Shown piece after piece: positions 45,524 to 54,575 of a stretch of DNA of 64,000 nucleotides. Location: assembly GCA_963696405.1 (NCBI GenBank), contig CAVOJY010000006.1, positions 248,001 to 312,000 of the forward strand, given 5' to 3'. The DNA is from CAVOJY01 sp963696405 (GTDB taxonomy: Bacteria; Chloroflexota; Limnocylindria; Limnocylindrales; CSP1-4). Position numbers and translations under genes: made by a program. The notes beneath the pieces were generated by a model that was given only the letters and a program-made list of their open reading frames with translations, did not search any database and was not told the origin of the DNA. Position 1 is the first letter of the stretch; each line of letters starts with the position of its first letter.

Positions 45524-45546
45524 ACGCCGGGCAACAGGGCGGCACC

Positions 45547-46770
45547 GTGTCGACCCCGGGGCGGGTCGCCCGCCTTGACTCCCGGCTCGCCCGCTCCGCG
45601 TTCCGCGGGCGCGGGGGGTTGGCGTGGCTCGCGCTGGTCCTCGGCATCCTCCTCGTCGTACCCGGGATCCTCATCCTCTTCATCCCGGTGCGGTCACCGC
45701 TGCAGCCGCTCACCTACCTGCCGGGGCTGCTCGTGGCGCTCGCGCTCTCAGCCGGGCTCGGCGCGCGGGTGGGTCGCTGGACGTTGCTGCTCGTTCTCTT
45801 CGCAGCGCTCTCCCTGCGATTTGCCGGCGCCGGGGTGCAGTACTCCGACGTGGGGATGGTGACCAGCGCGGCGATCGAGCGCGCGCTGGAAGGCCTGAAC
45901 CCGTACGGCATCGGCTACCACGTCTCGACGCCGCCCGGCGCGCCCTTCCCGTACGGACCGCTCGCGCTGGCCTGGTACCTGCCGTTCCGTTTCGACCCGC
46001 GGATCGTCGAGTACCTGGCCGCCGCTGGCATCCTGGGGGCGCTGGCCCTGCGCGGCCGCAAGGTGGGGTTCCTCGTGTACGCGCTCTCGCCGGCCATCAT
46101 CCTGACCACGATCGACGGCTCGAACGACACGAGCGCCGGCCTTTTCATCCTGGTTGCCCTGGTGGCGATGCGGCGGTCGGTGGTTCTCGGTGGAGTCGCA
46201 CTCGCGGTGGCCGTCGCGTTCAAGCTCTACGCGGCGGCGTGGGTCCCCGCATTCGCCCTGTGGGCGGGCTGGGCCGGGCTCGCATCACTCGCGGCCTCGA
46301 GCGCCGTGCTGTGGGTGCCCGCCCTGCTGGCCTGGGGTATCGGGCCCATCGCCGACAGCCTCCGGATCGCGCAGGTGATCCACGAGGGCGTGTCGGGAGC
46401 GACCGGCCGGATGCTCCAGGACCTGACGGGCGTCCCGATGGACCAGGAGGGATGGGACCGACTGAAGCTCGTGTTGGGCGGCATCACCGCCGTCGCCACG
46501 CTGCCGCTCGTACGCTCGAGCGCATCGGTCATCCTCGCCGGCGCCGCGGTCTTCGCGGTGACCCTCTACACGGGCTACTGGACCAGCGTCTCGTACCTCG
46601 CCGCCCTGGCCCCGGTGGTCTGCTGGTACCTGGACGAGTGGACGCTCCGGGACCCGGCTCGCGTCACCTGGCCCGGCGATCCCGCTGGGAAGGTGGCCGG
46701 CTGGCTGGATGCCCGCTGGCCGGTCTGCGAGGAGCCGCGCCGCGGTCGCCGGCCACTCCCAGCGGTCTGA
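45547..46770 (+). CDS. GT87-like polytopic membrane protein
   Basis: 407 residues from a GTG. About ten transmembrane helices with a short loop FAGAGVQYSDVGMVTSAAIE and LNPYGIGYHVSTPPGAPFPY, where an Asp early in the first outer loop is the GT-C catalytic-type residue. It resembles polyprenol-phosphate-sugar mannosyltransferases of the GT87/DUF2029 type. Such enzymes glycosylate envelope lipids or polymers on the outer face. Substrate unknown. A Pro/Arg-rich C-terminal tail is cytoplasmic. Confidence 0.7.
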   Translation: MSTPGRVARLDSRLARSAFRGRGGLAWLALVLGILLVVPGILILFIPVRSPLQPLTYLPGLLVALALSAGLGARVGRWTLLLVLFAALSLRFAGAGVQYSDVGMVTSAAIERALEGLNPYGIGYHVSTPPGAPFPYGPLALAWYLPFRFDPRIVEYLAAAGILGALALRGRKVGFLVYALSPAIILTTIDGSNDTSAGLFILVALVAMRRSVVLGGVALAVAVAFKLYAAAWVPAFALWAGWAGLASLAASSAVLWVPALLAWGIGPIADSLRIAQVIHEGVSGATGRMLQDLTGVPMDQEGWDRLKLVLGGITAVATLPLVRSSASVILAGAAVFAVTLYTGYWTSVSYLAALAPVVCWYLDEWTLRDPARVTWPGDPAGKVAGWLDARWPVCEEPRRGRRPLPAV

Positions 46771-46796
46771 ACCGCCGGGCGTCTGAGCCGCAGGGA

Positions 46797-47801
46797 TCAG
46801 GCGTCCGACACGTCCGCCAGCAGCGCGGCGATCTCGCGGGCGTTCGTGGTCCCGTAGTTCGCGTAGCAGTTGTTCATGAGCACGTGGACGTCGCGGGCCT
46901 GGCGGGAGGCATCGCGGATCCGCGGCACCCACTCATCCAGTTCCTCGCGGCCGTAGAGGTAGCGGTATCGCTCCACGGTCGGGACGCCCGCGGCCTCCCA
47001 GGTGTCGGCCCGCCGGCCATGGAAACGAACGACCGCGAGCTCGGGCGACGTGACGGCAAGGATGGGCGGCACGCTGCTCGCAAGCCCCTGCGGGCCGTCG
47101 ACCATGACCAGCGGGATGGCATTGTCGGCGAGGAACCCGATCGTCCGCTCCGCGTTCTTCTCGCTGAGCCAGGAGCGGTGGCGGAACTCGACGGCGCAGG
47201 TCACCTCACCCAGGCGTGTCCTCGCCTCCAGGATCGCCTCGCGCAATTCGTGCGACGGGTAGAACCAGCGCGGGTACTGGAGCAGGACGGAACCCAGCTG
47301 GCCACGCTCGCGCAGCGGCGCCACGCCGGCGAGGAAGGACTCCCAGATGCCGTCGCGGATCTCGGCGGGCAGATCCTTCGCGTAGACCCGGGGCTTGGCG
47401 AGGAGATCGGCGGGGAGCGCCTCCCGCAGGACCTTCGGCAGTCGCCGGGTCTCGCTCGGCTGGCCGGTCATGAGCGCATGTGCCTTCACGTCGAACAGGA
47501 AGTCCGGCGGCGTGCGCTCGACCCAGAGCTGCGAGGTCCTCGCAGATGGGAGCGCGTAGTACGTTGCGTCGACTTCGACGATCGGGAACCGGCTCGCGTA
47601 GTAGCCGAGCCGCTCCTCCGCCGTGTCCGCCCCGGCAGGGTAGAAGACGCCCGAGGCGGTCGTCGTCGGGTCGGTCCACGAGGCCGTGCCGACGCGGATC
47701 CAGCCACCCGGACCCGACCGGATCGGCTGGGCGGCCGCGTCCTCGATGCGGGCGATACGCGCCCGCGCGGTCGCTGGGCCGGGATCGTGTTCCGTCGCCA
47801 T
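46797..47801 (-). CDS. DUF72 (YecE-like) protein
   Basis: 334 residues. IRVGTASWTDPTTTASGVFY, RFPIVEVDATYYALPS, FDVKAHALMTGQ, CAVEFRHRSWL and VHVLMNNCYANYGTTNAREI are the DUF72 blocks (TIM-barrel fold). Function is unestablished; linked in some genomes with Fe-S or repair proteins. Usual length is 240-330. Start ATG at 47801; the next gene upstream is the chagasin-like gene on the same strand. Confidence 0.9.
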   Translation of the reverse strand: MATEHDPGPATARARIARIEDAAAQPIRSGPGGWIRVGTASWTDPTTTASGVFYPAGADTAEERLGYYASRFPIVEVDATYYALPSARTSQLWVERTPPDFLFDVKAHALMTGQPSETRRLPKVLREALPADLLAKPRVYAKDLPAEIRDGIWESFLAGVAPLRERGQLGSVLLQYPRWFYPSHELREAILEARTRLGEVTCAVEFRHRSWLSEKNAERTIGFLADNAIPLVMVDGPQGLASSVPPILAVTSPELAVVRFHGRRADTWEAAGVPTVERYRYLYGREELDEWVPRIRDASRQARDVHVLMNNCYANYGTTNAREIAALLADVSDA

Positions 47802-47960
47802 GGTTCGGCCGTCAGGGTAGCGCGAACGGAGCGCCCGTGGGGTGGACGCTCCGTTCGCTGCCGCACCGGTAGGTTCGGGATGAGCCCCGGGCGTGGGGTC
47901 CGGGTGAAGATCGGGCCTCGAGGGGTTCAGGCCTCGATGGGGTCCGGGCCCGAATGTGGA

Positions 47961-48549
47961 TCAGGCCTCGACGTGGAGCCGCGAGCGCACAAGGACGATG
48001 AGGCTGAGCGCCGCCAGCAGCACGGCCAGCATCGGGACCGCGATCATGAGGCCGCCTCCCGGACCGGAGGTTTCAGCCGAGGTCGCGGGCATGGCGGACT
48101 CCGACGGAGACCGCACGACGATGGTGACCGCGAACGTGCCCGCCTCCTCGCCGCTCCACGGGCGGAGGTACGTCAGGCCCAGGCTGGTCGTCCCCTCGCC
48201 GACCGTCTCGTAGCGGAACGTCTGGACCCCCGCGGCGCCAACGAGGTCCGACTCCGGCGCCGTGTACTCGCCGTTCCCGGGCGCGGCCGCCAGGATGGCG
48301 GCGTCAGGGACGGTCGTGATGTCCCAGGTGAAACCGGTCGAGGCGTTGGACTCGAGAACGACCTCGATCGGGAGTCCCGGCATCCACGGTGATCGTCCGT
48401 CCGGAGTCCGCCTCTCCGAGCGTCACGGTCGTTGTGGCCCCCATGGGACCGGCAGCGACGAACAAGCCGAGAAGTGCAAAGGCGAGGGCCACGCCGGCCC
48501 TCATCGAGCGAAGGGGTAACGGCGAGCGGGCGCCGTCGAAGCCAGCCAT
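47961..48549 (-). CDS. Chagasin-like cysteine-protease inhibitor (I42), anchored (frameshifted)
   Basis: About 195 residues once a one-base break near 48375-48385 is bridged. The ATG at 48549 has a perfect GGAGG seven bases upstream. A signal helix (VALAFALLGLFVAAGPMGAT) leads to VTLGEADSGRTITVDAG, then LESNASTGFTWDI and TYLRPWSGEEAGTF, the chagasin NxTTGxxW and RPW loops that block papain-like proteases. A C-terminal transmembrane helix (LMIAVPMLAVLLAALSLIVL) would keep it on the cell surface. Target protease unknown. Confidence 0.82.
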
Positions 48550-48723
48550 CTGAAGACCTCCACCTCGGTCCCTGTGATGCGGGACGTACTGGCGGTTGGA
48601 CGCCCGGCCGGCGCTCGCAGTTCCCGGGAAGTGCACCGGGACGCAGGGTCGCAATCTCGAAGCAGGTCTGATTTCGCTCGAATCGGATGATGTCGCGCCA
48701 AGAGTGGCGGATACAATCCGGCC

Positions 48724-50848
48724 ATGGACGCCATCCGCCGCCTCGTCAGCTTCTACGCCCTCCAGGTGCGCCTGATCTTCGAGTGGCGCGGCGGCGCCAG
48801 AGCGCTGCTCGGGCAGGTGCTGCTTTCGCTGATCATCGCCACGATCTCGTTCCTCTTCGCCGCGGCGATCACCCCCCGTCTTACCGTCGACAGCATCGGC
48901 GCGGTCGTCCTCGCGGTCATCGTCCTCGGCCTCCTCAACTGGCTTGATCCGGCCGCTCATCGTCGGCGTCGGGGCGGCAGTGTCGGTCGTGTTGCTGGCC
49001 ATCCTCGCGGTGGCCTTCCAGGTCGTGGTCTTCCTTGCCCTGAACGCGCTCGTCCCGGGGATCCACGTCGAGGGCGTCATCGGCGCGCTCGTTGCCTCGA
49101 TTGCCTTCGCCGCCGCCAACATGGTGCTGGCCACGATCTTCATGCCGGACCAGCTCGAGTCGTACTACGGCGTCCTGATCCGGCGGCTCGCCGCGCAGCG
49201 GCCGGATCGCATCGTCACCGATCAGCCGGGCGTGCTCATCGTCCAGATCGACGGCCTGCCGCATCCCGTCCTCCAGGGCCAGATCCGCGCAGGCCGCGTG
49301 CCGACGATCTCGCGCTGGATCCGTTCCGGATCACACCGGCTGGACCGGTGGACGTCGCTGGTTCCGTCCACGACACCGGCCGGCCAGGCCGGCATCCTCC
49401 ACGGCAACAACGACGGGATCGTCAACTTCCGCTGGTACGAGCGCGACACGGGCCAGATCCTGGTGGCCAACCACCCCGCCGACGCCGCGCAGATCCTGGC
49501 CCGGATCTCGAACGGCCAGGGTCTCCTCAGTAACGACGGGGCCAGCGTCGGCAACCTCTTCACCGGGGACGCCGCCCGCTGCTACCTGACCATGGCCACG
49601 CTGAAGGACAAGTCCCAGGGGCTGGGCGAGAGCCACGCCTTCAGGGGGTTTTTCGCCAGCCCGTACGGCTACCTGCAGATGGTCGCGCGGCTGATCGGCG
49701 AGGTCGTCAAGGAGATGATCCAGTCCCGTCGCGCCATCCGGGCCGGGGTGGTGCCCCGGGTCCATCGCGACCTCACGTACGCCGTGGCCAGGGCCGCCAC
49801 CAACGTCGCCTGCCGCGAGCTGAACACGTCCCTCGTGATCGAGGAGATGCTGCGCGGCACGTCGGCGATTTATGTCGATTACACGGACTACGATGAGGTC
49901 TCCCACCACAGCGGCCCCGAGCGCCCGGAGTCCCTCGACTCGCTCAACGGTGTCGACCGCGTCCTTGGTGTCCTCGAGCGCATCGCCGCCGAGGCCCCCC
50001 GCCCGTACCGCATCGTCGTCGTCTCTGACCACGGGCAGACGCTCGGAGCGACGTTCCTCGAACGGTACGGCACCACGCTGCAGGACCTCATCGCCGGGTT
50101 CATGGGCGGCGACGTCCGAACGCAGGTCGCCGGCGGCGGCGAGGACTGGGGTGCCAACGCGTTCCTCACCGAGTACACGCAGACGAACGGCATCGCGCCC
50201 ACGGTTGCCCGCCGGGCGTTCGCCGGGAGCACGTCCGAGGGGCTCGTCCAGCTGTCGCCCGAGGAGGGCGGGACTGCCGGGGCCGGGGCCACTGCCAAGG
50301 GCGCGACCACTCCCGAGGGTCCGGCCGAGCTGATCGCGCTGGTCGGGGGCAACATCGCGAACGTGTACTTCCCGCGCGTCGGGAAGCACCGCGCGACCCT
50401 GGAGGAACTGGAAGACCTCTACCCGGGACTCGTGGACCGGCTGGCCAACCACCCCGGGATCGGCCTGGTCATGGTGAGGACGGCGACGCGCGGCACGATC
50501 GCCGTTGACCCAACCGGCAGGCGATCGCTCGCCGACGACACGGTTGAGGGGATGGACCCGACCCCGAAGTACGGCCCCCAGGCCGTCGCCAGCCTCAAGC
50601 GGCTCGACTCGTTCGAGAACGTGGGTGACCTGGTCGTGCTCAGCCTCGTCGATCCCGACACCGACGAGGTGGCGGCGTTTGAGGAACAGGTCGGATCCCA
50701 CGGCGGTATGGGCGGCTGGCAGACCCAGGCAGTCTTCCTGCATCCCGCCGACATGGAGGTCACCGAACAACTCGTTGGCTCACCAGCAGTCCACTGGCAA
50801 CTGCGGCGCTGGATGGAGTCGATGGGGCACACGTTCGGCCCCGCGTAG
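48724..50848 (+). CDS. Four-helix holin-like domain fused to an alkaline-phosphatase-superfamily phosphodiesterase (frameshifted)
   Basis: About 708 residues after bridging an extra base near 48942. The N-terminus (MDAIRRLVSFYALQVRLIFE, then four hydrophobic helices including NWLIRPLIVGVGAAVSVVLL and FQVVVFLALNALVPGI) matches the mycobacteriophage holin IV/phage holin family. The soluble part has VLIVQIDGLPHPVLQ, TPAGQAGILHGNNDGI, YVDYTDYDEVSHHSGPERPE and VVVSDHGQTLGATF, the type I phosphodiesterase/alkaline phosphatase metal sites (DG, H-x-G, D-x-x-SHH, DHG). Likely a membrane-anchored phosphatase or lipid/teichoic-type transferase. If the break is real, it would be two proteins. Confidence 0.85.
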
Positions 50849-50919
50849 GGCGCCTTCCGGCAGAGACAACCCGGCGCGATCCGCCTCGGCGGTCAGGCCG
50901 TGGATCCACCGAGGTCCAC

Positions 50920-50948
50920 TTGAGTTCCTCTCGGCTCCGTGGTAACTT
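50920..50948 (+). promoter_or_regulatory. Sigma-70-type promoter of the HtrA-type gene
   Basis: -35 TTGAGT (50920-50925), 17-bp spacer and -10 TAACTT (50943-50948), ending 27 bases before the ATG. The -10 falls inside the palindrome at 50942-50964. Confidence 0.6.
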
Positions 50949-50964
50949 GCGTATTGCAAGTTAC
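50942..50964. promoter_or_regulatory. Palindromic operator overlapping the -10
   Basis: Perfect 9-bp inverted repeat GTAACTTGC-GTATT-GCAAGTTAC immediately upstream of AAGGAG. Occupancy would block the promoter and the ribosome-binding site region. A predicted target of the HxlR-type regulator encoded downstream (51932); HxlR-family operators are commonly AT-rich palindromes, but binding is inferred. Confidence 0.6.
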
Positions 50965-50975
50965 AAGGAGCGGGA

Positions 50976-51860
50976 ATGAACACCTTCGAGAGCATCGCCC
51001 AGGCAATCCGGACCCTCGCGGAATCGGCTGGACCGTCCGTAATCACGCTCGGCGGCCACCCGCGCGGGGGGAGCGGCTTCGTGGTCGCCCCCAGCCGCGT
51101 GCTCACCAATGCGCACAACGCCAGGGGCGAGGATCTCGCGGTTCGGTTCGCCGACGGCCGGGAGGCACGGGCGCGGCGGCTCGGCACCGATATCGACGGC
51201 GACCTCGCCGTGCTCGAGGTCGACACCGGCGAGATCACGCCCCTCGAATGGGCGGGGGCGCCGCCGGAACTGGGACAGGCCGTGTTCGCCGTCACGAACG
51301 CGCCTGGAACCGGCAGCCGCGTCACAACAGGGACGGTGTCGAGCGTCAACCGGGCGTTCCGCGGGCCCCGCGGACGCCGGATCGGTGGCACGATCGAGCA
51401 CACTGCCCCCCTCGCGCCCGGCTCCTCCGGGAGCCCGATCCTCGATGCCTCGGGCAAAGTGCTCGGCATCAACACGAACCGTCTCGGCGATGGCTTCTAC
51501 CTGGCCATCCCGGTGGGCGAGGCACTCCTGCGGCGCGTTGAGGCGCTGGCTCGCGGCGAGACCGTGGAGACACCCCGGCTCGGCATCAGCCTCCTCCCCT
51601 CGCGGGTGGCGCGCCGTCTTCGCCACGCGGTCGGCCTGCCAGAGCGAGACGGCCTCCTCATCAGCGATGTCGAGGACGGGAGTCCCGCCGAGGCAGCCGG
51701 CTTGCGCGAGGGTGACCTCATCGTCGAGGCCGGCGGTGAGCCGGTCGCCACGTTCGATGACCTGTCGGCCGCCCTCGGGCGGCCTGATAAGGGCGGCGTC
51801 CTGGTCGTTCGCGTCCTGCGGGGCGCCGACGAAGTCGAGTTGACCGTCACACTCGGGTAG
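50976..51860 (+). CDS. HtrA-type (S1C) serine protease with PDZ domain
   Basis: 294 residues with AAGGAG five bases upstream of the ATG. Catalytic triad visible: VLTNAHNA (H47), DGDLAVL (D76) and APGSSGSPIL (S151). A PDZ domain (about 195-294, GLLISDVEDGSPAEAAGLRE and GDLIVEAGGEPV) follows. No signal peptide, so it may be cytoplasmic, unlike most DegP/DegQ proteins. Degrades or chaperones misfolded proteins by family. Palindrome over the promoter and an HxlR gene downstream suggest redox or ligand control. Confidence 0.9.
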   Translation: MNTFESIAQAIRTLAESAGPSVITLGGHPRGGSGFVVAPSRVLTNAHNARGEDLAVRFADGREARARRLGTDIDGDLAVLEVDTGEITPLEWAGAPPELGQAVFAVTNAPGTGSRVTTGTVSSVNRAFRGPRGRRIGGTIEHTAPLAPGSSGSPILDASGKVLGINTNRLGDGFYLAIPVGEALLRRVEALARGETVETPRLGISLLPSRVARRLRHAVGLPERDGLLISDVEDGSPAEAAGLREGDLIVEAGGEPVATFDDLSAALGRPDKGGVLVVRVLRGADEVELTVTLG

Positions 51861-51931
51861 CCCACCCCCCCTCCGCAGCCCAGGCGCGGTTGCCACCGCT
51901 CGGCAGCGCCCTCGCGCGGTACCATCGGCCG

Positions 51932-52351
51932 GTGGCCAGCCCGACGTCCCCGCTCGACGCCGCCCTCGCCCGGCTGGGCGACCGCTGGAGCTTGCGCCTC
52001 ATCGAGGTGCTCCTCGCCGGGCCGCGGCGGTTCAACGAGCTGATCGAGGCCGTGCCAGGGATCGCGCCGAACATCCTCGCCGACAGGCTCCGGCGGCTCG
52101 AGCGTGACGCGCTGCTGACGTCCCGGCTCTACTCGGAGAAGCCCCCACGCCTGGAGTACCGGCTCACGGAGGACGGGCGCGAACTCGCCGGGGTCGTGCG
52201 CCTCCTGGCCGATTGGGCGACTCGCGGCACGGCCGACGCGGAACCCCGCCGCCACGAAACGTGCGGGACGCCTGTCGAAGCACGATGGTACTGCCCTACC
52301 TGCGCCGCGGTCGTCGACGAGGCCGAGAGCTCCGCCGAGCTGCGGCTCTAA
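51932..52351 (+). CDS. HxlR-family regulator with C-terminal zinc-ribbon-like cysteines
   Basis: 139 residues from a GTG at 51932. Winged helix-turn-helix: LGDRWSLRLIEVLLAGPRRF, FNELIEAVPGIAPNILADRL, LERDALLTSRLYSEKPPRLE and YRLTEDGREL are the HxlR blocks. The C-terminus HETCGTPVEARWYCPTCAAV has three cysteines, suggesting metal or thiol sensing, as in quinone- or aldehyde-responsive relatives (YodB, HypR). It is co-directional with the HtrA gene and probably controls it (inference). Confidence 0.85.
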   Translation: MASPTSPLDAALARLGDRWSLRLIEVLLAGPRRFNELIEAVPGIAPNILADRLRRLERDALLTSRLYSEKPPRLEYRLTEDGRELAGVVRLLADWATRGTADAEPRRHETCGTPVEARWYCPTCAAVVDEAESSAELRL

Positions 52352-52809
52352 GGAGCCTGCTGTCCGCGTCCAGGCGCGTCCGTACACCGGGCCCGGGCGG
52401 GTGGGGGCCGGATGCCGAGCGACCTGGGTTGCCGGGCGCTGGCCGGGGGTCGCCGGGCGCTGCCGGAGGTTGCCATCCGCGGCGCGCTCCCGCCCTTCGT
52501 GTCAGATGCAAACCCCCGTAGCGTTGGCCACCCCCCTCCGAAGGTCAGTGCAAGCCGGAACGCCCAGGGTTCGGCCCCGATGCCCCGACTCACGCTCGGG
52601 CCGGGACGTCGGGCCATGGTTCTCGGCATCCCCGCGGTGGCTTCACCCGATCGCTCCCGGCCAACGCCACGGGGACTTCCGTATGTCGTGGTCGGGCCCC
52701 CGGTCGCGGGGCAGCGTCCCGGCGAGTACGCGGCGGTGGGCAAACGCACGGCACCGAGCTATGCTCGCGCCACCAGCGATCGTCACAGGATGATGGAGGA
52801 AGGGACCTC
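52352..52809. other. Intergenic region, nothing recognised
   Basis: 458 bases between the HxlR stop and the DUF4332 gene. Short frames (for example 52412-52876) have no family resemblance and run into the next gene in another frame. No hairpin or tRNA was recognised. The last 30 bases hold a good ribosome-binding site (GGAGGAAGGGACC) for the DUF4332 gene. Confidence 0.5.
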
Positions 52810-53211
52810 ATGCGCATCGCGGAAGTCGAGGGCGTCGGCCCTGCCCATGCAGCGAAACTCGAGGCGGTCGGTGTGAAGACCACCGACGACCTGCTCGACC
52901 GCGCGGCGAAGCCGGCCGGCCGGAAGAAGCTCGCCGAAGAGACAGGCATCACCGAGAAGCTCATCCTCGAGTGGGTCAACCACGCCGACCTCGCGCGGAT
53001 CCCCGGCGTCGGGTCGGAGTACTCCGACCTCCTGGAGGCGGCGGGCGTGGACTCCCCGGCCGAATTGGCCAGGCGGAACGCAGCCAACCTCGCCACCACG
53101 TTCCAGGAGTTGAACGTCGCTCGCGGAACGGTCAGGCGTGTGCCGTCCGAGGCCACCATCGCGGGCTGGATCGAAGCGGCCAAGAAGCTGCCGAAGGTCG
53201 TCGAGCACTAG
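52810..53211 (+). CDS. DUF4332 (tandem helix-hairpin-helix) protein
   Basis: 133 residues with GGAGG upstream. RIAEVEGVGPAHAAKLEAVG and DLARIPGVGSEYSDLLEAAG are two helix-hairpin-helix motifs, as in DUF4332 proteins. HhH motifs bind the DNA backbone; a DNA-associated role is plausible but unproven. Compact helical protein without cysteines, length typical. Confidence 0.85.
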   Translation: MRIAEVEGVGPAHAAKLEAVGVKTTDDLLDRAAKPAGRKKLAEETGITEKLILEWVNHADLARIPGVGSEYSDLLEAAGVDSPAELARRNAANLATTFQELNVARGTVRRVPSEATIAGWIEAAKKLPKVVEH

Positions 53212-53268
53212 AAACGGCCGCGCCCGGACGTGCTGCCGGAGCGGCACGTCCGGATGTAACCTGCTGAC

Positions 53269-53631
53269 ATGACCGGCAAGCCGCCGAGGCTCGAGGGCAC
53301 CTCTTGGGTACTCGCGTCTCTCACGGGGATCCCGCCGGTCCCGGGCACGGAGATCACGGCCACCTTCGGGACCGACCGGCGGGTCAGCGGGTCGGCAGGC
53401 TGCAACCGGTACACCGGCGCGTATGACGCGAGCGGCCCATCCATCGAGGTGGGCCCGCTCGCCAGCACCCGCATGCACTGCCCCACCCCCGGCGTCATGG
53501 AGCAGGAGCAGCGCTATATGGTCACGCTCGAGGCCGCCGTGCTCCTGGCAGTCGAGGGCGATCAGCTCCTCCTGGCGGACGCGGGCGGAACCCGCGAGCT
53601 CCTCTTCTCCCGGCTCAACCGAACCACCTGA
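53269..53631 (+). CDS. META-domain (HslJ-like) protein
   Basis: 120 residues. LEGTSWVLASLTG, TATFGTDRRVSGSAGCNRYT and GPLASTRMHCPTPGVMEQEQ are the META/HslJ blocks: a beta-sandwich with two conserved cysteines. HslJ is a heat-inducible outer-membrane lipoprotein in E. coli, but no signal is visible here, so it may be cytoplasmic or start further upstream. Function unknown. Confidence 0.87.
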   Translation: MTGKPPRLEGTSWVLASLTGIPPVPGTEITATFGTDRRVSGSAGCNRYTGAYDASGPSIEVGPLASTRMHCPTPGVMEQEQRYMVTLEAAVLLAVEGDQLLLADAGGTRELLFSRLNRTT

Positions 53632-53920
53632 CGGCGGTCCCGCCATCTGACAACGCGCCGCCGGCCGTGTACCATGACCTGCGGCCCCCGAAACGGGGAG
53701 CCCGCGATCGACACCGCACCGTCGATTGCGCCCGCCGGCGCCATGCCGCCGGAACGCCTCGCCGCCCATCGAGCGCGGGGAGGCCCGAGCATGCCAGCAC
53801 AACGCTGGCTGATCCTGGCCGACGCTGAGCCGCCGGCCCGTACTGCTTCGGCGGTACCCCCGACGCCGTGATACCCGTGGTCCACATGGTCTGTCCCGGC
53901 GCGCCACGGAGGTAGACCGA
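53632..53920 (+). other. Long leader upstream of the RlpA-like gene
   Basis: 289 bases without a convincing gene. Several GC-rich inverted repeats (for example around GGCCCCCGAAACGGGGAGCC near 53683) could fold. Cell-wall hydrolase genes of this kind often have cyclic-di-AMP (ydaO) riboswitches in Gram-positives, but the consensus is not recognised here. Holds the ribosome-binding site GGAGG at about 53910. Confidence 0.4.
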
Positions 53921-54514
53921 ATGACACGTCTCCCAGCCCTGCTGGGCATCTGCGCGCTGCTCGTCGTCGTGCTGGCGGTACCGTCCCTGGCGACGGCAAC
54001 GGCAACCGCGACCGCGACGCCGGGTCCCTCTCCCGCGCCCGCTTCCCCAGGGGCGACCGCGTCCGTGCCCCCGTCGCCGACGCAGTCCGCGCCACCGGCC
54101 GTAGCGGCCGAGCCACCGTCCCAGGCTCCGAGCGCGTCTCCCGCGGCGCCGTCCGCGTCCCCTTCGGCGTCACCCACGCCCCGGCCCACGCCGCGTCCCT
54201 CGTACGGCCCCTGGCGCCTGGAGCGCAAGATCACCTTCTACGGGCCCGGACTCTACGGACGACGGACGGCCTGCGGGCTGGCCCTCACCACGAAACTGGT
54301 CGGCGTCGCCACCTACCTCTACCCGTGCGGCACGAAGATCGAGTTCAAGTACCGCGGCCGCACGGTAGTCGCGCCGGTCGTGGACCGCGGACCCGCGCGG
54401 GGGGGCGCGTTCCGCTTCGATCTGACGGGCCGGGCGTGCGTGAACCTGGTCGGCAGCAAGGGCGCCTGCTGGACGATCCACAACGTGAGCTGGCGGGTGG
54501 TGTCGACGCGCTGA
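53921..54514 (+). CDS. RlpA-like (double-psi beta-barrel) secreted protein
   Basis: 197 residues with GGAGG about seven bases upstream. A signal peptide (about 1-28), an Ala/Pro/Ser-rich linker (about 29-98) and a C-terminal double-psi beta-barrel: ITFYGPGLYGRRTACGLALT, ATYLYPCGTKIEFKYRGRTV and VVDRGPARGGAFRFDLTGRA. RlpA-type domains are lytic transglycosylases acting on peptidoglycan, though the catalytic Asp in DRGP is present while the preceding His common in the family is not obvious. Secreted cell-wall enzyme or binder. Confidence 0.85.
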   Translation: MTRLPALLGICALLVVVLAVPSLATATATATATPGPSPAPASPGATASVPPSPTQSAPPAVAAEPPSQAPSASPAAPSASPSASPTPRPTPRPSYGPWRLERKITFYGPGLYGRRTACGLALTTKLVGVATYLYPCGTKIEFKYRGRTVVAPVVDRGPARGGAFRFDLTGRACVNLVGSKGACWTIHNVSWRVVSTR

Positions 54515-54575
54515 TCGGGACCTGCCGCGCCGCGGCCTCGCCCCGGCCGCGCGGCCCGCCCTACGTGCCCGTGCC

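Noticed and set aside
45624..48392. Very long (922-residue) plus-strand frame
   Set aside because: Lies over the GT87, DUF72 and chagasin genes in the wrong frame or strand; composition typical of GC-driven lack of stops.
53632..53920. ydaO (c-di-AMP) riboswitch
   Set aside because: Expected by analogy but the consensus blocks were not found.
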